A stretch of 26,379 nucleotides of DNA, taken from assembly GCA_000436255.1 (NCBI GenBank), contig HF990809.1, forward strand, positions 45,643-72,021, read 5' to 3'. The number at the start of each line of letters is the position of its first letter. The first letter of the stretch is position 1. Positions 14,024 to 20,464 of this stretch are shown here, one piece after another. This DNA is from Clostridium sp. CAG:1193 (GTDB lineage Bacteria; Bacillota_I; Bacilli_A; RF39; UBA660). The notes under the pieces were generated by a model. The model saw only the letters and a list, made by a program, of their open reading frames with translations, made no database searches and was not told where the DNA came from. The position numbers and the translations under genes were made by a program.

Positions 14024-14398
14024 ATGAATGAAAATTTAATTAATCCACTTGTTTTAGCGTATATGGGAGATGCTATATATGAACTTTTAATAAGAGAAAG
14101 ATTAATAAAAAATAAAATTAATAAAGTAAATGAATTACAAAAAGAATGCACAAAATATGTAAATGCAAAGGGTCAAGCGGAGTTTATGAATAAGCTTATA
14201 AAAAGTAACTTTTTATCAGAAAAAGAAATAGATGTATACAAAAGAGGGAGAAATTCTAAAGTTAATTCTCATCCTAACAATACAAGTATAATAATTTATA
14301 AGGAAGCGACAGGTTTTGAAGCAATGCTTGGTTATTTATATTTGAAAGATAATATCAAAAGAATTAATGAAATAATATCTTTTATAATGGAGGGGTAA
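14024..14398 (+). CDS. mrnC: Mini-ribonuclease III
   Basis: The 124-residue protein is a stand-alone RNase III catalytic domain without a dsRNA-binding domain. LAYMGDAIYELLIRE (about residues 11-25) holds the catalytic acidic residues, RGRNSKVNSHP is the family RGRN box, and YKEATGFEAMLGYLYL carries the second catalytic Glu region. MrnC matures 23S rRNA ends in Bacillus. AATGGAGG lies before the ATG. Its stop is one base from the start of rlmB, as in the Bacillus mrnC-rlmB pair; cysS, which usually precedes it, is absent. Confidence 0.95.
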   Translation: MNENLINPLVLAYMGDAIYELLIRERLIKNKINKVNELQKECTKYVNAKGQAEFMNKLIKSNFLSEKEIDVYKRGRNSKVNSHPNNTSIIIYKEATGFEAMLGYLYLKDNIKRINEIISFIMEG

Positions 14399-14399
14399 T

Positions 14400-15098
14400 A
14401 TGTATATATATGGTAAAAATGTAGCAAAAGAAACACTAGAGAGTAATAATAAAATTGTTAAGGCAATAATTTGTGAAGATTTTAATGACCAAGATTTAAT
14501 TTTAGCTTTAAAAGAAAAACAAGTAAATATTAAACGCCTTTCAAAAAAAGAGTTTTATAAACTTGATAATAATAACAATCAAGGAATAATATTAGAAGTG
14601 CCAGATTATAAATATTGTAGTTTAGATGATATTCTTATAAAAGAAAAACCTTTTATAGTAATATTAGACCACATTGAAGATCCACATAATTTTGGTGCGA
14701 TTGTAAGAACTTGTGAAGCAGCAGGAGTAGATGGGATAATAATTACTAAAGATAGGTGTGTATCTGTTAATTCAACTGTAATGAAAACTAGTGCAGGTGC
14801 TCTTAATAATGTTAAAATATGTATGGTAACCAATTTAAATAATACAATAAAAGAACTAAAAAAAAGAGGTTTGTGGATTGTTGGAACTGATATGGCTAAT
14901 AGTTCTTTATACACACAAATAGATTATGATATGCCTATTGCACTTGTAATTGGTAGTGAAGGATTTGGAATGAGTAGATTAATAAAAGAATCTTGTGATT
15001 ATATTGTAAATATACCTATGAATGGAAAAGTTAATAGTCTTAATGCGTCAGTAGCAGCAGGAATATTGATATATAAGATTATTGAGAAAAGGACTTAA
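14400..15098 (+). CDS. rlmB: 23S rRNA (guanosine-2'-O)-methyltransferase RlmB-like (SpoU family)
   Basis: The 232-residue protein starts with a substrate-binding domain (MYIYGKNVAKETLES) and ends with a knotted SPOUT domain. Its three SpoU motifs are visible: LDHIEDPHNFGAIVRTCEAAG (about 90-110), VIGSEGFGMSRLI (about 183-195) and IPMNGKVNSLNASVAAGI (about 207-224). RlmB methylates G2251 of 23S rRNA near the peptidyl transferase centre in E. coli. Its ribosome binding site (GGAGGGG) lies in the end of mrnC. Bacillus yacO sits in the same place; the following yacP NYN nuclease is missing here. Substrate is inferred from family and context. Confidence 0.92.
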   Translation: MYIYGKNVAKETLESNNKIVKAIICEDFNDQDLILALKEKQVNIKRLSKKEFYKLDNNNNQGIILEVPDYKYCSLDDILIKEKPFIVILDHIEDPHNFGAIVRTCEAAGVDGIIITKDRCVSVNSTVMKTSAGALNNVKICMVTNLNNTIKELKKRGLWIVGTDMANSSLYTQIDYDMPIALVIGSEGFGMSRLIKESCDYIVNIPMNGKVNSLNASVAAGILIYKIIEKRT

Positions 15099-15100
15099 AA

Positions 15101-15709
15101 ATGAAAGAATATAACGATCAAGAATTAATGTATCTTATAAAAGAAAATAATGAATCTGCACTTAATATTCTTTACGAAAAGTATAAAGAAGTTGTTTCAG
15201 TGTGGGCAAAAAAATATGCAGGAATAGGTAAGAAAATAGGACTTGAATATAACGATATATTTCAAGAAGGGATGGTTGGATTAAGTGAAGCAATAAATTC
15301 ATATGTTGAGAATAAGGATACAAAGTTTTCATCATTTGCAAATATGTGTATAAATAGACAAATATGTTCAGTACTTATACGTTATGGAAGAAAAAAGCAT
15401 AATGCACTTAATGAAGCATATTCACTAGATGTAGCAATAGATGATGATTCAAAACCTTTACTTGATAAATTATTTGATGACTTAAGTGATCCTAGTATAA
15501 AATTAGAAAGCGAAGAAGAAAGAAAATGCTTATATAACACATTATACAAAGAATTAACTGAAACAGAAAGACAAGTATTTGATTTAAGAGTGTCTGGATT
15601 TGAATACAAAGAAATATGTATAATTTTAAATAAAAGCTATAAATCTGTTGATAGTGCATTACAAAGAATAAAGTTAAAAGTAAAAAAAGTATTAAGAGAT
15701 ATTGACTAA
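15101..15709 (+). CDS. sigH: RNA polymerase sigma-H factor
   Basis: The 202-residue sigma-70-family protein has region 2 with DIFQEGMVGLSEAINSY (about 52-68), KFSSFANMCINRQI (about 75-88) for -10 recognition and melting, and a region 4 helix-turn-helix near the end, ELTETERQVFDLRVSGFEYKEI followed by KSVDSALQRIK. The pattern and length fit SigH/Spo0H, which directs early sporulation and transition-phase genes. It lies between rlmB and secE exactly as in Bacillus. The ribosome binding site AAAGGA is inside the end of rlmB, so it is probably co-transcribed. A sigma-H-like -35 is present upstream of spoVG in this window. Confidence 0.9.
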   Translation: MKEYNDQELMYLIKENNESALNILYEKYKEVVSVWAKKYAGIGKKIGLEYNDIFQEGMVGLSEAINSYVENKDTKFSSFANMCINRQICSVLIRYGRKKHNALNEAYSLDVAIDDDSKPLLDKLFDDLSDPSIKLESEEERKCLYNTLYKELTETERQVFDLRVSGFEYKEICIILNKSYKSVDSALQRIKLKVKKVLRDID

Positions 15710-15716
15710 ATATAAG

Positions 15717-15764
15717 AAGTGTGATAACATCAAGTTATCAAGCACTTATAAGTGTTTTTATTTT
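15717..15764 (+). terminator. Terminator/possible attenuator between sigH and secE
   Basis: A terminator hairpin AGCACT-TATA-AGTGTT (15741-15756) is followed by TTTTATTTT. Immediately upstream TGATAAC (15722-15728) pairs with GTTATCA (15734-15740). The upstream arm can be extended by AAGTG (15717-15721) pairing with CACTT (15743-15747), which would destroy the terminator stem. Two exclusive folds are therefore possible. Confidence 0.6.
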
Positions 15765-15780
15765 GAAAAAAGGTGGGCGT

Positions 15781-15960
15781 ATGAAGAAAATTAAAACATT
15801 TTTTAAAGATGTAAAAAAAGAACTTAACAAAGTAAAATGGCCAAGTAAGAAAAATATGGTTAAATATTCAGTAGTAACAGTTGTATTTATAATATTTTTT
15901 GCATTATTTTTTACAGCATTAGATCTTATAATTGCATTTGTTAAAACATTGGGGGCATAA
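15781..15960 (+). CDS. secE: Preprotein translocase subunit SecE
   Basis: The 59-residue protein has the short single-span form typical of Gram-positive SecE: an amphipathic segment FFKDVKKELNKVKWPSKKN (about 7-25), with the conserved KKVxWP-like signature, and one transmembrane helix at about 29-51 (YSVVTVVFIIFFALFFTALDL). SecE clamps SecY in the export channel. The frame is open upstream to 15721, but AGGTGG (15771-15776) and the family N-terminus point to ATG 15781. The upstream extension overlaps the hairpins. nusG starts two bases after the stop. The rpmG gene that often precedes secE is not here. Confidence 0.95.
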   Translation: MKKIKTFFKDVKKELNKVKWPSKKNMVKYSVVTVVFIIFFALFFTALDLIIAFVKTLGA

Positions 15961-15962
15961 TT

Positions 15963-16502
15963 ATGGATAATCAAAAATTATGGTATGTAGTAAATACTTA
16001 TTCTGGTCATGAAAGTAAAGTAAAAGAAAAATTAGAAATGCGTATTAATTCAATGAATATGCAAGATAATATATTTAGAGTTATAGTTCCAGAACAAAAA
16101 GAAATAGAAGTAAAAGATGGAGTAACTAAAGAAAAAGTTAAAAAGATGTTTCCGGGTTATGTATTAGTTGAAATGATTATGTCAGATGAAGCTTGGTATG
16201 TAGTACGTAATACTCCAGGAGTAACAGGATTTATTGGATCATCAGGAAAAGGTGCTAAACCAGTACCATTACTTCCTATGGAAATAGATAGAATATTATC
16301 TAACATGGGTATGAGTAGATTAGATTTAGGTAATGATCTAAAAGCAGGAGATAAAGTTAAAATTGTTGATGGACCATTTAAGAATATGTATGGTAAGGTA
16401 GAAACAATAGATATACCAAACAATGAATTAAGAGTATTAATTGATTTATTCGGACAAGAAACTCCAGTAGAAATAACATTATCGCAAGTAGAAAAAGCTT
16501 AA
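15963..16502 (+). CDS. nusG: Transcription termination/antitermination factor NusG
   Basis: The 179-residue protein has an N-terminal NGN domain (LWYVVNTYSGHESKVKE; KMFPGYVLVEM; AWYVVRNTPGVTGFIGS) and a C-terminal KOW domain (AGDKVKIVDGPFKNMYGKV, then IDLFGQETPVEI). NusG binds the beta' clamp of RNA polymerase and modulates pausing and, in some bacteria, coupling to ribosomes. Length is normal. It forms a two-base-spaced pair with secE and is followed by a strong terminator. In Bacillus rplK comes next; here a repeat-protein gene intervenes. Confidence 0.97.
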   Translation: MDNQKLWYVVNTYSGHESKVKEKLEMRINSMNMQDNIFRVIVPEQKEIEVKDGVTKEKVKKMFPGYVLVEMIMSDEAWYVVRNTPGVTGFIGSSGKGAKPVPLLPMEIDRILSNMGMSRLDLGNDLKAGDKVKIVDGPFKNMYGKVETIDIPNNELRVLIDLFGQETPVEITLSQVEKA

Positions 16503-16513
16503 ATGCTTTTTTT
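16492..16513 (+). terminator. Intrinsic terminator after nusG
   Basis: AAAAAGC (16492-16498) pairs with GCTTTTT (16505-16511) around TTAAAT, and the T-run continues. The stop codon of nusG is in the loop. Confidence 0.75.
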
Positions 16514-16515
16514 AT

Positions 16516-16543
16516 TTGCTTTTTTTAATAATTTATGTATAAT
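16516..16543 (+). promoter_or_regulatory. Promoter of the repeat-protein gene
   Basis: TTGCTT (16516-16521), 16 bases and TATAAT (16538-16543). With the terminator just upstream this makes the downstream gene an independent transcription unit. Confidence 0.65.
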
Positions 16544-16570
16544 AGTACCTACTTTTAAGGGGGTGAGGCT

Positions 16571-18463
16571 ATGTATTATGATTTATTAGACTTATATAAG
16601 CAAAAAAAATATAAAGAGTTTTTAGTATTATTCCATGAGTATATTAAAGATAGAAAAAATGGCATCGATGAAGTATTAATGTTTGAGTATGCAAAAGTAT
16701 TAATAAAGAACCATAAAGATGATGAAGCATCAAACGTATTAAGGTTAATAATTAAATTAAATAGTAATTCGCAATATGCACATTTAGAATTAGGCAAATT
16801 ATATTTAAAAGCCAATCGCTTTAAAGACGCGGAAGAAGAAATTAAGAATTGTATAAGATTAGATGATGATAAAACGCCACATGCAAGATTAGAATTAGGT
16901 AAATTATATGCAAAGAAAGATTGTTTTGAAGCAGCAGAAAAAGAGTTTAGAAAATGTATAGAAATAGATAATGATAAAACGCCACATGCAAGATTAGAAC
17001 TTGGTAGGTTATACATAAAAAAAGGCGATTTAGAAAGTGCAGAGGAAGAATTCAAAAGATGTATAGAAATATCAGGAGATAAAAATTCACATGCACATTT
17101 GGAATTAGGAAAACTTTATGAGACTCTTTCTTATAGTGATAAAGCAGAAGAAGAATTTAAAAAATGCATAGAACTTGACCATGATAAAACAATACACGGA
17201 AGAATAGAATTAGCTAGACTATATAGAGAAAAAGGAAATATTAAACAGGCTATAATTGAGTTTGAGAAATGCACAAAAATTAAACAAAATAGATTTCCAC
17301 ATGCATACTTAGAACTTGGTAAATTATATATAAAAGAAGGCTATTTAGATAAAGCAAAGGAATTGTTTGAAAATGGTATAAAAGTGTTTGGTGATAAATC
17401 ATCTTTTATTCATTTAGAACTTGGTAAACTATATGCAAAAGAAAGTAACTTAGAAAAAGCACAAGCTGAGTATTTAAAGTATATAGAACTTGACCATGAT
17501 AAAACACCACATGCACATTTGCAATTAGGTAAATTATTTGTATTAAAAGGTGATTTAGAAAGTGCATTAAAAGAGTTTAAAAGATATATAGAAATAGATA
17601 ATGATAAAACGCCACATGGATATTTAGAGTTAGGTAGGTTATATGTTAAATTAAAAAAGAAAAATGAAGCCGAAATGTCGTTTAAAAAAAGTATAGAAAT
17701 AGATAATGATAAAAGTCCACATGGATATTTAGAACTAGGCAAATTTTATAGAGAAAAAGGAAATTATAAACTTGCATTTTATTATTTAAATAAAAGTATA
17801 GAAATAGATGGGGATAAGTCTCCACACGGATATTTAGAACTAGCTATGTTATATAGTGAGCTAAATGATTTAGATGCAGCATTTATTGCATTATTTAAAT
17901 CTATGGAAATATCAAAAGATAATCCACATCCATATGTAGAATTAGGTAAGTTATATGTAAGAACAGGAAATTTAGATAAAGCAGAAGAATTATTTAAAAA
18001 GAGTACAGAGCTATGTGGTAATAAAATGTTTTGCCCTTACTTTGAACTAGGTAAATTATATAGTAGTCAAGGTAGAATTGAAGAAGCTAAATTGGCATAT
18101 AATAAAATATATGACATGGTTTATAAAAAGTATCAGGATGCTGAGGCACAATTATTACATATTAAAAAGCATAATAAAGATAACTTGTATAAAAGTAAAC
18201 ATTCAGTATTTAATGTAGATATAATGGATGTTATTAATTATTTTTATGAAAATGATTTTGAAAGTGTACCTGGATCTGGATGTGATATTTATAATATATA
18301 TTATAAGAACGCGGGTTATGAAGGCGGATATGATGGGGATGGACATATTCAGGATTATGTAACTATATTAACTACACCTGGGAATAAAGAAGAAATAATA
18401 ACTATGTATCCAAGTGATAAAAGAGTAATAGAAGAAGATTTTAAGAAAAAAACTATAAAATAG
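16571..18463 (+). CDS. Tetratricopeptide-like repeat protein with unknown C-terminal domain
   Basis: This 630-residue protein has about 13 TPR-like units from about residue 70 to 510. Most are 35 residues rather than 34, with the pattern LELGKLY-x-K-x-G-(4)-A-(3)-F-(3)-IEIDNDKTPH. Adjacent units share long identical DNA stretches in exact multiples of 105 bases, showing recent internal duplication. The C-terminal part, about residues 540-630, does not repeat and includes FNVDIMDVINYFYEN, GSGCDIYNIYYKNAGYEGG and GHIQDYVTILTTPG; I do not recognise its family. There is no signal peptide or membrane helix, so it is probably cytosolic and may bind proteins or peptides. It starts after GGGGTGAGG, has its own promoter and a terminator before it, and interrupts the conserved nusG-rplK junction. 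Its base composition resembles its neighbours. Confidence 0.88.
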   Translation: MYYDLLDLYKQKKYKEFLVLFHEYIKDRKNGIDEVLMFEYAKVLIKNHKDDEASNVLRLIIKLNSNSQYAHLELGKLYLKANRFKDAEEEIKNCIRLDDDKTPHARLELGKLYAKKDCFEAAEKEFRKCIEIDNDKTPHARLELGRLYIKKGDLESAEEEFKRCIEISGDKNSHAHLELGKLYETLSYSDKAEEEFKKCIELDHDKTIHGRIELARLYREKGNIKQAIIEFEKCTKIKQNRFPHAYLELGKLYIKEGYLDKAKELFENGIKVFGDKSSFIHLELGKLYAKESNLEKAQAEYLKYIELDHDKTPHAHLQLGKLFVLKGDLESALKEFKRYIEIDNDKTPHGYLELGRLYVKLKKKNEAEMSFKKSIEIDNDKSPHGYLELGKFYREKGNYKLAFYYLNKSIEIDGDKSPHGYLELAMLYSELNDLDAAFIALFKSMEISKDNPHPYVELGKLYVRTGNLDKAEELFKKSTELCGNKMFCPYFELGKLYSSQGRIEEAKLAYNKIYDMVYKKYQDAEAQLLHIKKHNKDNLYKSKHSVFNVDIMDVINYFYENDFESVPGSGCDIYNIYYKNAGYEGGYDGDGHIQDYVTILTTPGNKEEIITMYPSDKRVIEEDFKKKTIK

Positions 18464-18466
18464 TTC

Positions 18467-18495
18467 TTGCATTTATGTAAATATAGTGTTAAAAT
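18467..18495 (+). promoter_or_regulatory. Promoter of the rplK-rplA unit
   Basis: TTGCAT (18467-18472), 17 bases and TAAAAT (18490-18495), preceded by TGT as an extended -10. Transcription would start near 18502, leaving a leader of about 98 bases before rplK. Confidence 0.7.
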
Positions 18496-18528
18496 ATCGT
18501 TGCTATATAAATTTTATATATAGAAATA

Positions 18529-18567
18529 AGTGGGAGATTTTATATGAAGCGGATCATTATTACCACT
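18529..18567 (+). promoter_or_regulatory. Putative L1-binding operator in the rplK leader
   Basis: AGTGGGAG (18529-18536) and ACCACT (18562-18567) close a stem by AGTGG/CCACT. The same GTGGGAG...ACCAC pair occurs again just before rplA. Ribosomal protein L1 is known to repress the L11-L1 operon by binding an mRNA mimic of its rRNA site with this type of G-rich strand. The inner structure here is poorly defined. Confidence 0.5.
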
Positions 18568-18599
18568 CGCGAAAAAATATTTTATAGGAGGTGTTTTTC

Positions 18600-19049
18600 G
18601 TGGCAAAACAAGTTGTTAAGAAAATTAAATTACAAATACCAGCTGGAAAAGCTACACCTGCTCCACCTGTTGGAACAGTATTGGGACCTGCTGGAATTAA
18701 TTTACAAGAATTTTGTACTAAATTTAATGATGCAACAAGAGATAAGATGGGAGATGTTCTACCAGTAGAAATATCGGATATTCTACCAGTAGAAATATCA
18801 CTTTATGAAGATCGTTCTTACGATTTTAAATTAAAAACCCCACCAGCACCATTCCTTTTAAAGAAATATGCTAAGATTCAAAAGGGTGCTACTAAAGGAA
18901 AAAATGAAACAGTAGCAACTATATCTAGAGATACTTTAAAGGAAATTGCAGAAATTAAGATGGATGATTTAAACGCATATGATATTGAAAAAGCTATGAA
19001 GTCTATTGAAGGTACTGCAAAGAACATGGGAATTAAAGTAGAAGATTAA
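18600..19049 (+). CDS. rplK: Ribosomal protein L11 with 8-residue duplication
   Basis: L11 forms the stalk base of the large subunit with 23S rRNA and contacts elongation factors and RelA. AGGAGG (18586-18591) fixes the start at GTG 18600, giving 149 residues; the three upstream codons of the open frame overlap the ribosome binding site. The N-terminal domain has KLQIPAGKATPAPPVGTVLGPAGIN, and the C-terminal rRNA-binding domain has TPPAPFLLKKYA and IAEIKMDDLNA...EGTAKNMGI. Typical bacterial L11 is about 141 residues. The extra eight come from a perfect in-frame tandem duplication, DVLPVEIS (52-59) then DILPVEIS (60-67), at the end of the N-terminal domain. GTVLGPAGIN replaces the more usual GPALGQ.GVN. 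Confidence 0.97.
   Translation: MAKQVVKKIKLQIPAGKATPAPPVGTVLGPAGINLQEFCTKFNDATRDKMGDVLPVEISDILPVEISLYEDRSYDFKLKTPPAPFLLKKYAKIQKGATKGKNETVATISRDTLKEIAEIKMDDLNAYDIEKAMKSIEGTAKNMGIKVED
18753..18800 (+). repeat. 24-bp tandem duplication inside rplK
   Basis: Two adjacent 24-base units, 18753-18776 and 18777-18800, differ only at the fourth base (G/A) and the last base (G/A). Each encodes an eight-residue block. Confidence 0.95.
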
Positions 19050-19086
19050 TTAAATAATATAAATAGTAATAAAAGTATTTACCCAT

Positions 19087-19115
19087 TGTGGGAGGTATTT
19101 ATCCGCAAAACCACA
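19087..19115 (+). promoter_or_regulatory. Putative L1-binding operator before rplA
   Basis: TGTGG (19087-19091) pairs with CCACA (19111-19115), and GG (19094-19095) with CC (19103-19104), forming a two-tier stem with GA opposite GCAAAA. It lies four bases before the AAGGAGG of rplA, so L1 binding would block ribosome access. This GTGGGAGG...CCAC layout is typical of L1 mRNA sites; the call is by motif memory only. Confidence 0.55.
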
Positions 19116-19128
19116 TAAGGAGGAAAAA

Positions 19129-19824
19129 ATGAAGAAAGGTAAGAAATATTTAGAAGCTTTAAATAAAGTAGATAAAACTAAGGTTTATTCTTTAGATGAA
19201 GCTGTTAAATTAGTAAAAGAAACTAATGTATCTAAGTTTGATGGCAGTGTTGAAATTGCTATGAGACTTAATCTAGATACTAGAAAATCTGATCAACAAT
19301 TAAGAGGTGCTATAGTTCTTCCAAATGGAACTGGTAAGGAAAAGAAAGTATTAGTAGTTGCTAAAGGTGAATTTGCTAAAGCTGCTAAAGAAGCTGGAGC
19401 TGACTTTGTTGGGGATACTGATATATTAGAAAAAATAGAAAAAGAAAATTGGTTAGATTTTGATGTTATGATTGCTACTCCAGATATGATGCCTTTACTT
19501 GGTAAGTTAGGTAAAGTTTTAGGTCCAAAAGGTTTAATGCCAAACCCTAAAACTGGTACAGTAACTACTGATGTTAAAAAAGCTGTATCTGACGTTAAAA
19601 AAGGAAGAGTAGAATATAGAACAGACTCTTATGGAATAGTACATGCATTAGTTGGTAAGGTATCATTTACTGAAGAAGCATTATGTGAAAATATTAAGTC
19701 TTTTGTAAGTGTTATCGTAAAAAGTAAACCATCAGCTGTAAAAGGCGTATATGTTAAAAGTGTATCTTTAAGTACAACTATGGGTCCTGGAATTAAGTTA
19801 GATATAAATTCTTTTGACAAATAA
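19129..19824 (+). CDS. rplA: Ribosomal protein L1
   Basis: L1 forms the mobile L1 stalk near the E site and represses its own operon. The 231-residue protein shows KKGKKYLEALNKVDK at the start, VEIAMRLNLDTRKSDQQLRG, and the characteristic GKLGKVLGPKGLMPNPKTGTVT in the middle, then VEYRTDSYGIVHALVGK. Length is typical. AAGGAGG is six bases from the ATG, behind a putative L1 operator. The rplJ promoter overlaps the last codons: its -35 TTGACA encodes part of the terminal Phe-Asp-Lys. Confidence 0.98.
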   Translation: MKKGKKYLEALNKVDKTKVYSLDEAVKLVKETNVSKFDGSVEIAMRLNLDTRKSDQQLRGAIVLPNGTGKEKKVLVVAKGEFAKAAKEAGADFVGDTDILEKIEKENWLDFDVMIATPDMMPLLGKLGKVLGPKGLMPNPKTGTVTTDVKKAVSDVKKGRVEYRTDSYGIVHALVGKVSFTEEALCENIKSFVSVIVKSKPSAVKGVYVKSVSLSTTMGPGIKLDINSFDK

Positions 19825-19842
19825 TAATATATAATGTATAAT
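19814..19842 (+). promoter_or_regulatory. Consensus sigma-A promoter of the rplJ unit
   Basis: TTGACA (19814-19819), exactly 17 bases, TATAAT (19837-19842): a perfect consensus promoter that begins within the end of rplA. Transcription would start near 19849, at the L10 leader. Confidence 0.85.
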
Positions 19843-19849
19843 ACAATTG

Positions 19850-19956
19850 ATTTTGAGATTTACCGAAGACAGTAGGTGCTAAAAGCATAAATCCTACCGA
19901 GGGAAGTTAAGTTATATAACTACAACCTTCACGTCTTTGGTGAAGGTTTTATTTTG
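19850..19956 (+). ncRNA. Ribosomal protein L10 leader with attenuator
   Basis: The leader has the L10-binding core ACCGAAGACAGTAGGTGC (19862-19879), with GTAGG (19872-19876) pairing to CCTAC (19893-19897) followed by CGAGGG. Its end is an intrinsic terminator, AACCTTCAC (19924-19932) with GTGAAGGTT (19940-19948) and TTATTTT. ACCGAAGAC (19862-19870) can also pair along nine positions with GTCTTTGGT (19933-19941), which would prevent the terminator. L10, alone or as the L10-L12 complex, is known to bind such leaders in Bacillota and lower rplJL expression. Class is firm from sequence; which fold is favoured by protein binding is inferred. Confidence 0.88.
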
Positions 19957-19972
19957 ATAAAGGAGGCGAGTT

Positions 19973-20464
19973 ATGGCAAATAAGTTAATTATAGAAAAGA
20001 AAGCACAAACTGTTGAAGAGATTGCTTCAAAGATTAAAGATAGCGCTGGTGTTGTATTTGTTGACTATAGAGGACTTACAGATGAAGAAATTACTTCACT
20101 AAGAAGAAATCTAAGAAAAAATAGTGCAGATATGAAAGTATACAAGAACACTTTAACTAAAAGAGCATTAGATTCACTTAATATAAGTATGGATGAATGT
20201 GTTTTAGGACCAAGTGCACTTGTATATTCTACAGATGCAGTTGCACCAATAAAAACAGTTACTAATTTTGCTAAAGAACATAGCGCATTATCAGTAAAAG
20301 GTGGTATAGTTGATGGTAAAGTATCTTCTTTAGAAGAACTTGCACAACTTGCAACAATCCCATCAAGAGATGGATTACTTACAATGCTTGCTGGTGGCAT
20401 GATTGGTATAGTAAAAGATTTAAGTATTGCTTTAAATCTTTATGCTGAACAAAAAGAGAATTAA
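19973..20464 (+). CDS. rplJ: Ribosomal protein L10
   Basis: L10 (P0) anchors the L7/L12 dimers to the large-subunit stalk base. The 163-residue protein has the normal N-terminal rRNA-binding domain (KAQTVEEIASKIKDSAGVVFVDYRGLTDEEITSLRR), KVYKNTLTKRAL, and a C-terminal helix region (LAQLATIPSRDGLLTMLAGGM; IGIVKDLSIALNLYAEQ) that binds L12. AAGGAGG precedes the ATG, and the L10 leader controls it. Its stop overlaps the next start as TAATG, but that next gene is a DUF1653 protein rather than rplL. Confidence 0.97.
   Translation: MANKLIIEKKAQTVEEIASKIKDSAGVVFVDYRGLTDEEITSLRRNLRKNSADMKVYKNTLTKRALDSLNISMDECVLGPSALVYSTDAVAPIKTVTNFAKEHSALSVKGGIVDGKVSSLEELAQLATIPSRDGLLTMLAGGMIGIVKDLSIALNLYAEQKEN

Noticed and set aside
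18544..18768. A 74-codon frame with a GGGAG ribosome binding site in the rplK leader, as a possible leader peptide
   Set aside because: It runs out of frame through 169 bases of rplK, its start lies inside the putative L1 operator, and the peptide has no recognisable features. The GGGAG is better explained as part of that operator.
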